NCBI RefSeq assembly: GCF_004342005.1
Contig: NZ_SMBX01000002.1
Location: 1 to 64,000, forward strand
Direction: 5' to 3'
DNA: 64,000 nucleotides
DNA from: Paracandidimonas soli
GTDB taxonomy: Bacteria > Pseudomonadota > Gammaproteobacteria > Burkholderiales > Burkholderiaceae_B
Within the stretch, counting starts at the first letter, position 1. The number at the start of each line of letters is the position of its first letter. Under the pieces are notes generated by a model. The model was not told the DNA's origin. It made no database searches and saw only the letters and a program-made list of their open reading frames with translations. The translations under genes were made by a program, and so were the position numbers. Below are positions 21,947-29,875 of the stretch, in pieces.

Positions 21947-22117
21947 GGCCTGTTAACACTAAAAGGAGCCTCACACTGGCTGGTTATCGGGCGGCAGGCT
22001 AGGCGCACAGGTCGCCGCGTGGTGGTTCCACGCAAGGCCTGGGCAACGACGCATGCTGCCCGATAACCAGCCAGCCCGCAGGGTGAGCAGGCTCCTTTTA
22101 GTGTTAACAGGCCCTAG
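21943..22117. mobile_element. MITE-like palindromic element, 167 bp, CTAG flanks
   Basis: Bases 21947-22113 have perfect 25-bp terminal inverted repeats (starting GGCCTGTTAACACTAAAAGG), flanked on both sides by CTAG, a candidate 4-bp target duplication as made by IS5-group elements. A second perfect inverted pair of 17 bp (CTGGCTGGTTATCGGGC) lies inside, so nearly the whole element folds back. It codes for nothing. The left CTAG contains the TAG stop of the ATPase gene, so insertion kept the stop. It separates two converging genes; the stems end in AAAAGG/CCTTTT and could act as a two-way terminator. Confidence 0.85.
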
Positions 22118-22169
22118 GTCCGGCGGCGCACCTGTATCGGCGGGACTGGGCTTTCTTCCGCCCCGGGTT

Positions 22170-22940
22170 TCAGCGGGAGCCCGCGTCCTGGCCGGGAGCC
22201 CACCTCGGCAGAGGCGGATTGTCCAGTCCCTGCCTGCGCTGCAATGCCTCGAACATGCGGTCCTGGGAGCCTTTCAGGTGCTTGCGCACGGCGGCTTCCG
22301 CCAGCGCGCCGTCGCGGCTTTCGTAGGCGCGCACGATTTCCGCATGTTCTTCGATGGCGGCATCCGAGCCGATGCTGCCCGCATCGCGGAACAGCGACAT
22401 GCGGGCCTGCGTCAGCACGGCATGCATGGAACGGTACGTCATGGACAGGACCTCGTTTCGCGCGCTGTCGACGATCAGCCCGTGAAAGAGGCTGTCCAGT
22501 TCCGTGTATTCCTTGTAGTCGCGAAACCTGGAACCGAGCTCGCGCATCGCACGCATGTCCTGCTCGGTTTCTTTCATGGCCTGGATCGTTTCCTCGGTCG
22601 CCGTGGCGGCGCCGATGCGGGCGCAATAGCCTTCGGTGACGGCCCGGTATTCCATCAGATCGCGCAGGAATTGCGGCGTGGGGCTGGATGCTACCGAGTA
22701 GCCGGTATTGGTGGCGTAGTTCACCAGGCGTTCGGCTTCCAGGTGCGACAGGGCCTCGCGCAGCGGCGAGGAGCTGACATTCAGTTCGCGGGCCAGCGCA
22801 TCAATGTTCAGGCGGGCGCCGGGCGCCAGGCGCTGGTCGAGTATCTGCTCCTTCAGCACAGCATAGGTCTTGTCCGCCAGGGAGAGGCGCTTTGGCTTGT
22901 CCTGCGTTCCCGCTGCCGCCTGCTTTGTGCCGGAAACCAT
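22170..22940 (-). CDS. GntR-family transcriptional regulator (FadR subfamily)
   Basis: A 256-aa one-component regulator: an N-terminal winged helix (about residues 20-85, with ARELNVSSSPLREALSHLEAERLV as the recognition part) and an all-helical FCD effector domain, which usually binds carboxylic acids through a metal (LFHGLIVDSARN and HAEIVRAYESRD carry candidate His ligands). ATG 22940 is chosen because AGGAGA lies just ahead. It is divergent from an enolase-superfamily gene, and the shared gap has a 24-bp palindrome, so it probably represses that gene and itself until a substrate-derived acid binds. Confidence 0.88.
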   Translation of the reverse strand: MVSGTKQAAAGTQDKPKRLSLADKTYAVLKEQILDQRLAPGARLNIDALARELNVSSSPLREALSHLEAERLVNYATNTGYSVASSPTPQFLRDLMEYRAVTEGYCARIGAATATEETIQAMKETEQDMRAMRELGSRFRDYKEYTELDSLFHGLIVDSARNEVLSMTYRSMHAVLTQARMSLFRDAGSIGSDAAIEEHAEIVRAYESRDGALAEAAVRKHLKGSQDRMFEALQRRQGLDNPPLPRWAPGQDAGSR

Positions 22941-23000
22941 GTTTTCTCCTGTCTCACATGTTGCCGCGCCGATTCTATCATCAGGATCGTGTGCACATTC

Positions 23001-23024
23001 AACAAAATCATGCATGATTTTGTT
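23001..23024. promoter_or_regulatory. 24-bp perfect palindrome, candidate GntR operator
   Basis: A perfect 24-bp palindrome with half-site AACAAAATCATG lies between the divergent regulator and enolase-family gene. Outer arms AGGATCGT (22983-22990) and ACGATCCT (23026-23033) add a second, slightly off-centre symmetry. Operator function is inferred from position. Confidence 0.65.
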
Positions 23025-23051
23025 GACGATCCTATATTATTGGATCAAAAT
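23023..23051 (+). promoter_or_regulatory. Candidate promoter of the enolase-family gene
   Basis: TTGACG (23023-23028), 17 nt, CAAAAT (23046-23051). The -35 overlaps the right end of the palindrome, so a protein bound there would block it. The -10 is a weak match. Confidence 0.45.
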
Positions 23052-23128
23052 CCTGTACATCAAGCGAGCGGACGGTAGCGCCGCGCACTGGATACTCACT
23101 CATCGCCAATCACCAGGAGGCCTGCTTC

Positions 23129-24298
23129 ATGTCACGCATCACAAAAGTGGAAGTCACGACTTTCACGCTGCCTTGCCCGAATTTCGCCCGGGACTACAAC
23201 TATCCGATCTCCGGTTCGCTGGTCTATCAGCCGGACGTGGTCACGGATCGCAAGGGCTTGCTGGTGCAGGTGCATACCGAGGACGGACTGACGGGCGAGT
23301 ATGTTGATTTCACCATGGCGGGCGCGCCCGAGCAGGCGGTGGAAGCGGCGCGCAGCGCCATCGGCCATCAATGGCACGAGCGCGAGCTAATCTTCCGCAA
23401 GGCGCGCCGCGCTGCGCGTCCGGCGCACAACTATGGTCTATCGTTCCTCGACACCGCGCTGTGGGATCTGGCCGGCAAGGCCTACGGCGTCCCGCTCTAC
23501 CAGATGCTGGGCGGGTTCCGCAAGAACATCCCGGCCTATTTCTCCTGCCACAACGGCGACAGGCTGGGCAACCTGTCTTCCAAGGAGGCCGTGGCCGACT
23601 TTGCGCGCAGCGTGCTGGATCTTGGCTTCGGCGGCTTCAAGATGCACAGCTGGCACGAGGGCAACAAGCGCGAAGAGGCCGAGAACGTCCATAACCTGCG
23701 CAAGGTGTTGGGCGACAAGGTGGAACTTATGCTGGATCCCGCCTGCGTATTCGATTCGCTGTCGGATGCGATCTACGTCGGCAAGGCGTGCGAGGATGCC
23801 GGCTTCAAATGGTACGAAGATCCGCTGCGCCCGCTGGGCATCGGCATCCACGCGCACAAGCAATTGCGCGAGGCGCTGAACATCCCCATCCTGCAGACCG
23901 AGCACGTGCCTGGCCCGGAGGCCAAGGCGGACTTCCTGCTCAATGGCGGCACCGACCTGCTGCGCGTCGATGTCCGGTACGACCTGGGCGTGACCGGATG
24001 CCTCAAGACCATCCGCTTCGCCGAGTCCATCGGCGTCAACGTCGAGCCGCACGGTCCCAGCCCCGTGCACAGGCACCTGATCGCCGCCATGCAGAACACC
24101 TCCTGGTACGAGGTCGCCAACGTATCGCCGGCCATGGAGGATCCGTCGCCGCTCGTCTATACCTGCGGCTACAACGACAATTATCACTCCATCGCCAAGG
24201 ACGGCACGCTGCCCGTGCCTCAGCTTCCGGGCGTCGGCGTGGAATACGACCATGCCCTGATCGCATCGCGCAAGCTGGCGACGGTGGTTGTAGAGTAA
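23129..24298 (+). CDS. Mandelate racemase / enolase superfamily enzyme
   Basis: A 389-aa acid-sugar or hydroxy-acid dehydratase/racemase candidate. The capping domain is residues 1-125; the barrel carries K171 and H173 in FKMHSWHE (KxH motif), metal ligands D203 (MLDPACVF), E230 (KWYEDPL) and E258 (LQTEHVPG), and on the far side D281 with H308 or H314 (VEPHGPSPVH). All catalytic positions of the superfamily are present. AGGAGG precedes the ATG. The divergent GntR gene suggests an inducible catabolic function. Substrate cannot be assigned from sequence, and no transporter or dehydrogenase partner lies beside it. Confidence 0.85.
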   Translation: MSRITKVEVTTFTLPCPNFARDYNYPISGSLVYQPDVVTDRKGLLVQVHTEDGLTGEYVDFTMAGAPEQAVEAARSAIGHQWHERELIFRKARRAARPAHNYGLSFLDTALWDLAGKAYGVPLYQMLGGFRKNIPAYFSCHNGDRLGNLSSKEAVADFARSVLDLGFGGFKMHSWHEGNKREEAENVHNLRKVLGDKVELMLDPACVFDSLSDAIYVGKACEDAGFKWYEDPLRPLGIGIHAHKQLREALNIPILQTEHVPGPEAKADFLLNGGTDLLRVDVRYDLGVTGCLKTIRFAESIGVNVEPHGPSPVHRHLIAAMQNTSWYEVANVSPAMEDPSPLVYTCGYNDNYHSIAKDGTLPVPQLPGVGVEYDHALIASRKLATVVVE

Positions 24299-24336
24299 TT
24301 ATTGCTTTCGCGGCCAGGCGCCGCACAGGCAAGGCC

Positions 24337-24358
24337 AGGCCGGATGCGGTCCGGGCCT
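24337..24358. terminator. Candidate terminator hairpin between converging genes
   Basis: AGGCCGGA and TCCGGGCCT pair with one bulge around a 5-nt loop in the 68-nt gap between the enolase-family gene and the EamA gene. The following T-run is short. Confidence 0.3.
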
Positions 24359-24366
24359 TCTTGCCA

Positions 24367-25227
24367 TTATGCCGGGGCGTGTTTTCTCAGCCCCGACCAT
24401 ATGATGGCGCCGACCATGATCGCGCCGCCCAGCAGCATGCGCACGGAGGGATACTGCGCGAACAGCAGGGCGGCGAACGCGATGGCGTACACGGGTTCCA
24501 GCGCAATGATGATGCCGGCGCTGCGCGCATTCAGCACGGACAGGCTGCCAACCATCAGATAATGAGACAGGCCGGTGCAGAATACGCCCAGCATGGCGAT
24601 CCACATCCAGTCCATCGCGCCCAGCCCGGCCGGATCGTCCGTAACGAAGGGCAGGGTCAGCAGCAGCACCAGCAGGTTCTGCCAGCAGGCCGCCTGCTCC
24701 GCGGCGAGCCGCGAGGACGTAACGCGGTTGAGCAGGGTGAACAGCGCGAACGTCAGGCCCGACAGCACCGCCCAGCCCAGGCCGACGGTGGCTTCATCCT
24801 GGAAGTCGAACGACGGCGTGACCAGCAGCAGGCCCACAGTGACGAGCAGCAGGATCAGCCATTCCTCCGTGCCGACGGCGTCTTTCAGGACGAAGCGCTC
24901 GAACAGCGTGATGAACGCGGGAAAGCTGGCGAAGCCCAGCGTGGCGATGGCGACGCCGCCCACCTTCACGGCGATGAAGAATGTGACCCAGTGGACGGCC
25001 AGCATGAGCGCGGCCGAGGCCAGCAGCAGGAATGTCCTGCCGTCCACGCCGCGCATCAGGGGCTGGTTCTGCCAGCGCATGAAGGCATACAGCGCAAGGC
25101 AGGCGAAGCCGGCGCGGCCGGCCGTGATCATGGAGGCGCTGGCATGGATGAGCTCGCCGAAAATCCCCGTCAGCCCGAAGAGAATCGCCGACAGGTGAAT
25201 GGAGAGCAAGGCTTGTTTTCGAGTCAT
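24367..25227 (-). CDS. EamA/DMT-family transporter
   Basis: A 286-aa, ten-helix inner-membrane transporter of the drug/metabolite superfamily, with two EamA repeats. The first runs from ALLSIHLSAILFGLTGIFGEL to about residue 140. The second, from GLGWAVLSGLTFALFTLLNR, ends in LEPVYAIAFAALLFAQ and the helix GGAIMVGAIIW. Members export amino acids and other metabolites; the substrate here is unknown. It is divergent from the quinone oxidoreductase gene, with 106 nt between. Confidence 0.88.
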   Translation of the reverse strand: MTRKQALLSIHLSAILFGLTGIFGELIHASASMITAGRAGFACLALYAFMRWQNQPLMRGVDGRTFLLLASAALMLAVHWVTFFIAVKVGGVAIATLGFASFPAFITLFERFVLKDAVGTEEWLILLLVTVGLLLVTPSFDFQDEATVGLGWAVLSGLTFALFTLLNRVTSSRLAAEQAACWQNLLVLLLTLPFVTDDPAGLGAMDWMWIAMLGVFCTGLSHYLMVGSLSVLNARSAGIIIALEPVYAIAFAALLFAQYPSVRMLLGGAIMVGAIIWSGLRKHAPA

Positions 25228-25333
25228 GGAAAGCTGTGAAAATACGCCGCCGCGGCATATATAAAAATGCGATTCGGCGATAAACTATGCGGCATCATTG
25301 CATAAGCATGCAGTCTTAGCCAAGGAGATCGCT

Positions 25334-26320
25334 GTGGGAACCCAGGTCAAAGCCATTCAAATCAAGCAGCACGGTGGTCCGGAAGTCCTCGAACTGGTCG
25401 AGGTGACGGTACCCGCCCCGCAGGAAAACGAAGTCACCATCCGCCAGAAGGCGCTGGGCCTGAACTTCATCGATACGTATTTCAGGACGGGCCTGTACAA
25501 GCACGATCTGCCGCATGGCCTGGGTTTCGAAGGCGCGGGCATTGTCGAGGCCGTGGGCTCCGGCGTCAAGCACCTGAAGGTGGGAGACCGCGTCGCCTAT
25601 GGCCAGAGTCCGATCGGCGCGTATGCGGAAGCCCGCAACATGCCGGTTAACCAGCTCGTCAAGCTGCCCAAGCAGATCAGTTTCGAAGAGGCCGCGGGCG
25701 CCATGCTCAAGGGCCTGACGGCGCAATACCTGCTGCGTCAGACCTACCGCCTGCAGGGCGGCGAGACCATCCTGTTCCACGCCGCGGCCGGCGGTGTCGG
25801 CCTGATCGCCTGCCAATGGGCCAAGGCCCTGGGCGTCAAGCTCATAGGCACGGTGTCCAGCCCCGAAAAGGCCGCACTCGCCAAGGCGCACGGCGCATGG
25901 GAAACCATCGACTACACCAGGGAAGACGTGGCGGCGCGCGTGCTGGAACTGACCAATGGCGCAAAAGTGCCTGTCGTCTATGACGGCGTGGGCAAGAGCA
26001 CCTGGCTGGCCTCGCTGGATTCGCTGCAGCCGCGCGGCCTGATGGTCAGCTTCGGCAATGCCTCCGGCCCCGTCGAAGGCGTGAACCTTGGCATCCTGGC
26101 GGCCAAGGGCTCGCTGTATGTCACGCGCCCCACGCTGGCGGCGCACGTCAATACGCGCGAAAAGCTGCAGGCGGCGGCCGATGAGCTGTTCGACATGATC
26201 AAGAAGAAGAAAATCCGCATCAACATCGGCCAGCGTTATCGGCTCGAAGACGTCGCCCAGGCGCATATCGACCTGGAAAGCCGCAAGACGACTGGAGCGA
26301 CTATTTTGACGCTGGATTGA
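25334..26320 (+). CDS. qorA: NADPH:quinone oxidoreductase (zeta-crystallin type)
   Basis: A 328-aa medium-chain dehydrogenase/reductase without catalytic zinc, reducing quinones with NADPH. GLNFIDTYFRTGLY, GFEGAGIVEAVGSGV and HAAAGGVGLIACQWAKALG (nucleotide-binding turn) are typical of QorA. GTG 25334 is chosen because AAGGAG lies seven bases or so ahead; a TTG 12 codons upstream lacks a ribosome site. It is followed by an inverted repeat at 26344-26380. Confidence 0.92.
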   Translation: MGTQVKAIQIKQHGGPEVLELVEVTVPAPQENEVTIRQKALGLNFIDTYFRTGLYKHDLPHGLGFEGAGIVEAVGSGVKHLKVGDRVAYGQSPIGAYAEARNMPVNQLVKLPKQISFEEAAGAMLKGLTAQYLLRQTYRLQGGETILFHAAAGGVGLIACQWAKALGVKLIGTVSSPEKAALAKAHGAWETIDYTREDVAARVLELTNGAKVPVVYDGVGKSTWLASLDSLQPRGLMVSFGNASGPVEGVNLGILAAKGSLYVTRPTLAAHVNTREKLQAAADELFDMIKKKKIRINIGQRYRLEDVAQAHIDLESRKTTGATILTLD

Positions 26321-26343
26321 TCTTCGCAACAGGCGGCGACCGG

Positions 26344-26380
26344 CCCTAGAGTCCCTGATTGTGATTCCGGTGCTCTAGGG
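26344..26380. terminator. Inverted repeat after qorA
   Basis: CCCTAGAG (26344-26351) pairs perfectly with CTCTAGGG (26373-26380) across a 21-nt loop, followed by TCTTTG. It lies between converging genes. The large loop and poor T-run make it a weak terminator call. Confidence 0.4.
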
Positions 26381-26436
26381 TCTTTGCATGGCGGGATGTG
26401 GAGAGACGGCTTGAATGCTTGCGCTTCGGCCAACTG

Positions 26437-26811
26437 TCAGCGTGACCGCAGCGCGGCCAGCGCCACCAGCAGCCAGGACACGATGAAGGCGCTGCCGCCG
26501 ATTGGAGTGACGGCGCCCAGCCAGTGAACGCCGCTCAACACCAGCACATACAGGCTACCGCTGAACAGCACGATGCCGATCAGCATCAGCCATGCGGCGG
26601 CGGGCAGCAGCCTGGAGGAAAAGCGCGGCAGCAGCGCCGCGATGGCCAGCAGCCCCAGGCCATGCACCAACTGATAGAGCACGGCCGTCTGCCAGACCGC
26701 CACCATTTCCGGACTTGCCACGCGGCGCAGCGCATGCGCGCCAAACGCGCCGGTTCCGACGGCGATCATCAGCGCAAGGGCGCCGACAGCGGCGATACGA
26801 CGCTCGTTCAT
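26437..26811 (-). CDS. DUF423 family membrane protein
   Basis: A 124-aa, four-helix membrane protein (YgdD/TMEM256-like family), role unknown. The GTGAFGAHALRR segment after the first helix, YQLVHGLGLL in the second, LFSGSLYVLVLSG in the third and VTPIGGSAFIVSWLLVALA in the fourth are the family marks. Divergent from the nuclease gene, with 134 nt between. Confidence 0.88.
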   Translation of the reverse strand: MNERRIAAVGALALMIAVGTGAFGAHALRRVASPEMVAVWQTAVLYQLVHGLGLLAIAALLPRFSSRLLPAAAWLMLIGIVLFSGSLYVLVLSGVHWLGAVTPIGGSAFIVSWLLVALAALRSR

Positions 26812-26945
26812 CGAGACTCCTTTATGATTCCGGCAGTGATTTCTCTTCGCATGCGGACGGCGGAAACGGCACAGAAGGCCGAGTTTTTGTTACTTTAGCA
26901 CTTGCCGCGATTTGGGCGCGGCCATTGCCTGAACATGGAAGAAGA

Positions 26946-27527
26946 ATGAACCGGAAGCGGTGGCGATCGTATGCGTGGGCGGCCGGCCTGGTGCTGGTGT
27001 CCGGACTTGCCGGCATGCTGAATGCGCGGCAGGAGGCCGGCGCACCGGCGGCCGACAGCCAGGGCGCCTATACGCTGGCGGGCGAGGTCGTGCGCGTGGC
27101 CGATGGCGATACCTTCACGCTGCTGTCCGGAAAACGCCAGGAGCGCGTGCGCCTGGCCAGCATCGATGCTCCCGAAACCACGCACTCGCGAGAGCAGCCG
27201 GGCCAGCCGTTCGCCAATGCTTCGCGCGAGGCGCTGTCGGATCTGATCGCCGGTAAAAAGCTCAGCCTGCGCTGCTTCGAGCAGGATCGCTTCGAGCGCC
27301 ATATCTGCGATGTGCCGCTGCCCGACGGGGGCACGGCGAACCAGCGCCTGGTCGCCAGCGGCATGGCATGGGCCAACCGCGAGGGCAAGGGAAAATTCCT
27401 GCGCGATCCCACCATCGGCGGGCTTGAACGGCAGGCGCGCGACCAGCGCCTTGGACTGTGGCGCGATCGCGATCCTGTCGCGCCCTGGGTCTGGCGCTAC
27501 GAATGCTGGAGGCAAACGCGTTGCTGA
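26946..27527 (+). CDS. Exported thermonuclease-like (SNase) protein
   Basis: A 193-aa staphylococcal-nuclease-fold protein that probably cuts DNA or RNA outside the cytoplasm. An N-terminal signal or anchor (SYAWAAGLVLVSGLAGML) is followed by the OB-fold: GEVVRVADGDTFTLL, RVRLASIDAPETTHSREQPG (catalytic Arg and Glu), and RFERHICDVPLPDG with the second catalytic Arg. ATG 26946 follows GGAAGAAG. Its end lies six bases before the candidate start of the ABC operon and near a dispersed repeat. Confidence 0.85.
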   Translation: MNRKRWRSYAWAAGLVLVSGLAGMLNARQEAGAPAADSQGAYTLAGEVVRVADGDTFTLLSGKRQERVRLASIDAPETTHSREQPGQPFANASREALSDLIAGKKLSLRCFEQDRFERHICDVPLPDGGTANQRLVASGMAWANREGKGKFLRDPTIGGLERQARDQRLGLWRDRDPVAPWVWRYECWRQTRC

Positions 27528-27532
27528 ATCCG

Positions 27533-29875
27533 ATGCGTCCGTCTCGCTACTGCAAGGGAATCGCCGCGTTCGCTTCCCGCTTGCGCCGCAGCCTTCGGCG
27601 TTTCGCAGGCGCGGCCTTTTTTGCTGCCGGGCCGCTCCCTAGGCAAAAAGCGCCCCCTCGGGGGGCAGCAAGCCGAAGGCGCAGCGTGGGGGTATTTTTT
27701 GCGGCGCTTCTTGCAGGTTGCACGCAGGAGCCCGTCAACAGCCCCTACGCGCTCGGCGAACTCCAGGAAAACACGCTTTACACCGCCTTCGCCGAGAGCT
27801 CGCCCAAGACACTGGATCCGGCCGGCTCTTATTCGGCGGATGAGACGCCGTTCACCTATTCCATCTACGAACCGCTGTTCCGCTACTCCTACCTGGCGCG
27901 TCCCTACCGCCTGGAGGCGGGAACGGCCGTGTCCCTGGTCGAGCCGCGCTATTACGATGCGCAGGGCGGGGAATTGCCGGAGGACGCCCCGGGCGACGAG
28001 GTCGCCGTCAGCGTCTACGACATCGCCATCAAGCCAGGCATACGGTTCCAGCCCCATCCCGCGTTTGCGCAGCGCGGGGATGGCAGCTATGTCTATTGGC
28101 CGATGACGCCGGAGCAACTGGCGGGGCTCGAGCGGATCGCGGACTTTGATGCCCTGGGCAGCCGGGAGCTGACCGCGCACGATTATGTCTATGCGTTTCG
28201 CCGGCTGGCCAGCCCCCGGGTGTTTTCTCCGGTCTACGGTCTGATGGCGGAGCATGTCGTCGGCATGCGCGCGTACGGAGAGAGTCTGAGGGCGCTGGAC
28301 GCCGACGGGCCTGGAAAGGGGCGGGAATGGCTGGATCTGCGCGAGCATGGCTTCGAGGGCGTGGAAGCGCTGGACGATCACACGCTCAGGATACGGGTCA
28401 TCGGCAAGTATCCGCAGTTCCGCTACTGGCTGGCCATGACGTTCACCGCCCCCATCCCGTGGGAGGCCGAGCGTTTCTATCTGCAGCCCGGCATGGCGGA
28501 GCGGGGCTTCGCCATGGAGACATGGCCGGTGGGAACCGGCGCCTATATGCTGGAAGAGTCGTTGCGCAATCGCCGGCACGTCCTGGTGCGCAATCCGAAT
28601 TACCGCAACGAGCCCTATCCCTGCGAAGGAGAAGAGCGGGACCGTGCGGCGGGGTGGCTGGACGATTGCGGCAAGCCCACGCCGTTCATCGATCGTGTCG
28701 TCATGACGCTGGAAAAGGAAGGCGTGCCGCTGATGGGCAAGTTCCTGCAGGGCTATTACGACATCCCCGAGATCAGCCGCAGCGATTACGGCGTCGCCAT
28801 GCGCGTGGCCGCCGACGACTCTCCGGAAAAGGCGTCGCTCTATAACGAGCGCGGCATCCAGCTGGTGAACACGACGGAGGCGCAGGTATTCTACCTGGGC
28901 TTCAACTGGAAGGATCCGGTCGTGGGGCAGGGCGATAGCCCGGAGCAACAGGAAAAGAATCGCAAGCTGCGGCGCGCCCTGAGCATTGCGTTCGACTGGG
29001 AACAGTACGTCACCATCTTCCGCAACGAGCAGGCCGAGGTCGCGCACGGGCCGGTGCCGCCCGGCGTGCTGGGCTACCAGCCTCCGGACGAAAACCCCAA
29101 TCCTTTCCTGTACGACGTGGAGAACGGCAGGCCGGTACGCAAGCCGCTGGACGAGGCGCGCCGGCTGCTGCGCGAAGCCGGCTATCCGGATGGCCGCAAT
29201 GCGCAAACCGGGGCGCCCCTGATCCTGTATTTTGACGCGACCGGCGGCATGGGCTCCAGTCCCATGCTGGACTGGATGCGCCGCCAGATGGCCGCGCTGA
29301 ACGTGCAGCTGGAAGTGCGGGCCACCGATTGGAACCGCTTCCAGGACAAGATGCGCAACGGCACGGCGCAGATGTTCATCATGGGCTGGGTGGCGGACTA
29401 TCCCGATCCCGAAAACTTCCTGTTCCTGCTGTACGGGCCGCACTCCAAGGCGGACAAGGGTGGAGAGAACGCAACGAACTACCGCAACGCTGAATACGAC
29501 AGGCTGTTCGAGCAGATGCGCTATCAGGACGACGGGCCGGAAAAGGCGGAAACCGTGGACCGCATGGTGCGCATCGTCCAGGAGGATGCGCCGTGGATGT
29601 TCGGCTTCTATCCCATGGCGGGCGGCGCCTTCCAGGCTTGGGTCCACAATGCCAAGCCCAGCCTGATGGTGCGCGACATGCTGCGCTACTACCGCCTGGA
29701 TCCCGAGGCGCGGGCCGCCAGCGTCAGGCGATGGAATGCGCCGTCATGGTGGCCGCTGCCGTTGCTGATCGGCGTGCTGGCCGTGGTTGTTGCCGCAGGC
29801 GCATGGCTGGTGCGCAGGCGCGAGTCGCGCCCGGCGCTGCCTGGCGGCGACAAAAAGGGAGGCGGGCCATCATGA
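27533..29875 (+). CDS. Family 5 extracellular solute-binding protein of a peptide-type ABC transporter
   Basis: A substrate-binding protein of the SBP_bac_5 (DppA/OppA-like) family, feeding the ABC permeases that follow. The body runs from TLYTAFAESSPKTLDPAGSY through GYPDGRNAQTGAPLILYFDA. The lipobox is VGVFFAALLAGC, near residue 63. Unusually, WWPLPLLIGVLAVVVAAGAW plus RRR at the C-terminus predicts a membrane helix. The N-terminus is uncertain: a dispersed repeat (about 27617-27700) is read in frame just before the lipobox. Candidate starts are ATG 27533 (used here), TTG 27581 (MRRSLRRFAG), and GTG 27686 with GAAGG ahead. The stop overlaps the next start (ATGA). Confidence 0.8.
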   Translation: MRPSRYCKGIAAFASRLRRSLRRFAGAAFFAAGPLPRQKAPPRGAASRRRSVGVFFAALLAGCTQEPVNSPYALGELQENTLYTAFAESSPKTLDPAGSYSADETPFTYSIYEPLFRYSYLARPYRLEAGTAVSLVEPRYYDAQGGELPEDAPGDEVAVSVYDIAIKPGIRFQPHPAFAQRGDGSYVYWPMTPEQLAGLERIADFDALGSRELTAHDYVYAFRRLASPRVFSPVYGLMAEHVVGMRAYGESLRALDADGPGKGREWLDLREHGFEGVEALDDHTLRIRVIGKYPQFRYWLAMTFTAPIPWEAERFYLQPGMAERGFAMETWPVGTGAYMLEESLRNRRHVLVRNPNYRNEPYPCEGEERDRAAGWLDDCGKPTPFIDRVVMTLEKEGVPLMGKFLQGYYDIPEISRSDYGVAMRVAADDSPEKASLYNERGIQLVNTTEAQVFYLGFNWKDPVVGQGDSPEQQEKNRKLRRALSIAFDWEQYVTIFRNEQAEVAHGPVPPGVLGYQPPDENPNPFLYDVENGRPVRKPLDEARRLLREAGYPDGRNAQTGAPLILYFDATGGMGSSPMLDWMRRQMAALNVQLEVRATDWNRFQDKMRNGTAQMFIMGWVADYPDPENFLFLLYGPHSKADKGGENATNYRNAEYDRLFEQMRYQDDGPEKAETVDRMVRIVQEDAPWMFGFYPMAGGAFQAWVHNAKPSLMVRDMLRYYRLDPEARAASVRRWNAPSWWPLPLLIGVLAVVVAAGAWLVRRRESRPALPGGDKKGGGPS
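27617..27700. repeat. Dispersed GC-rich repeat, copy 2 (inside a gene start)
   Basis: This copy has GCCGGGCCGC, AAAAAGCGCCCCCTCGGGGG and GCGCAGCGTGGGGGTATTTT in the order seen in copy 1. It is in frame through the signal-peptide region of the binding-protein gene and supplies SRRRSVGVFF. Its terminator-like side faces the minus strand, where no gene is present. Confidence 0.8.
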
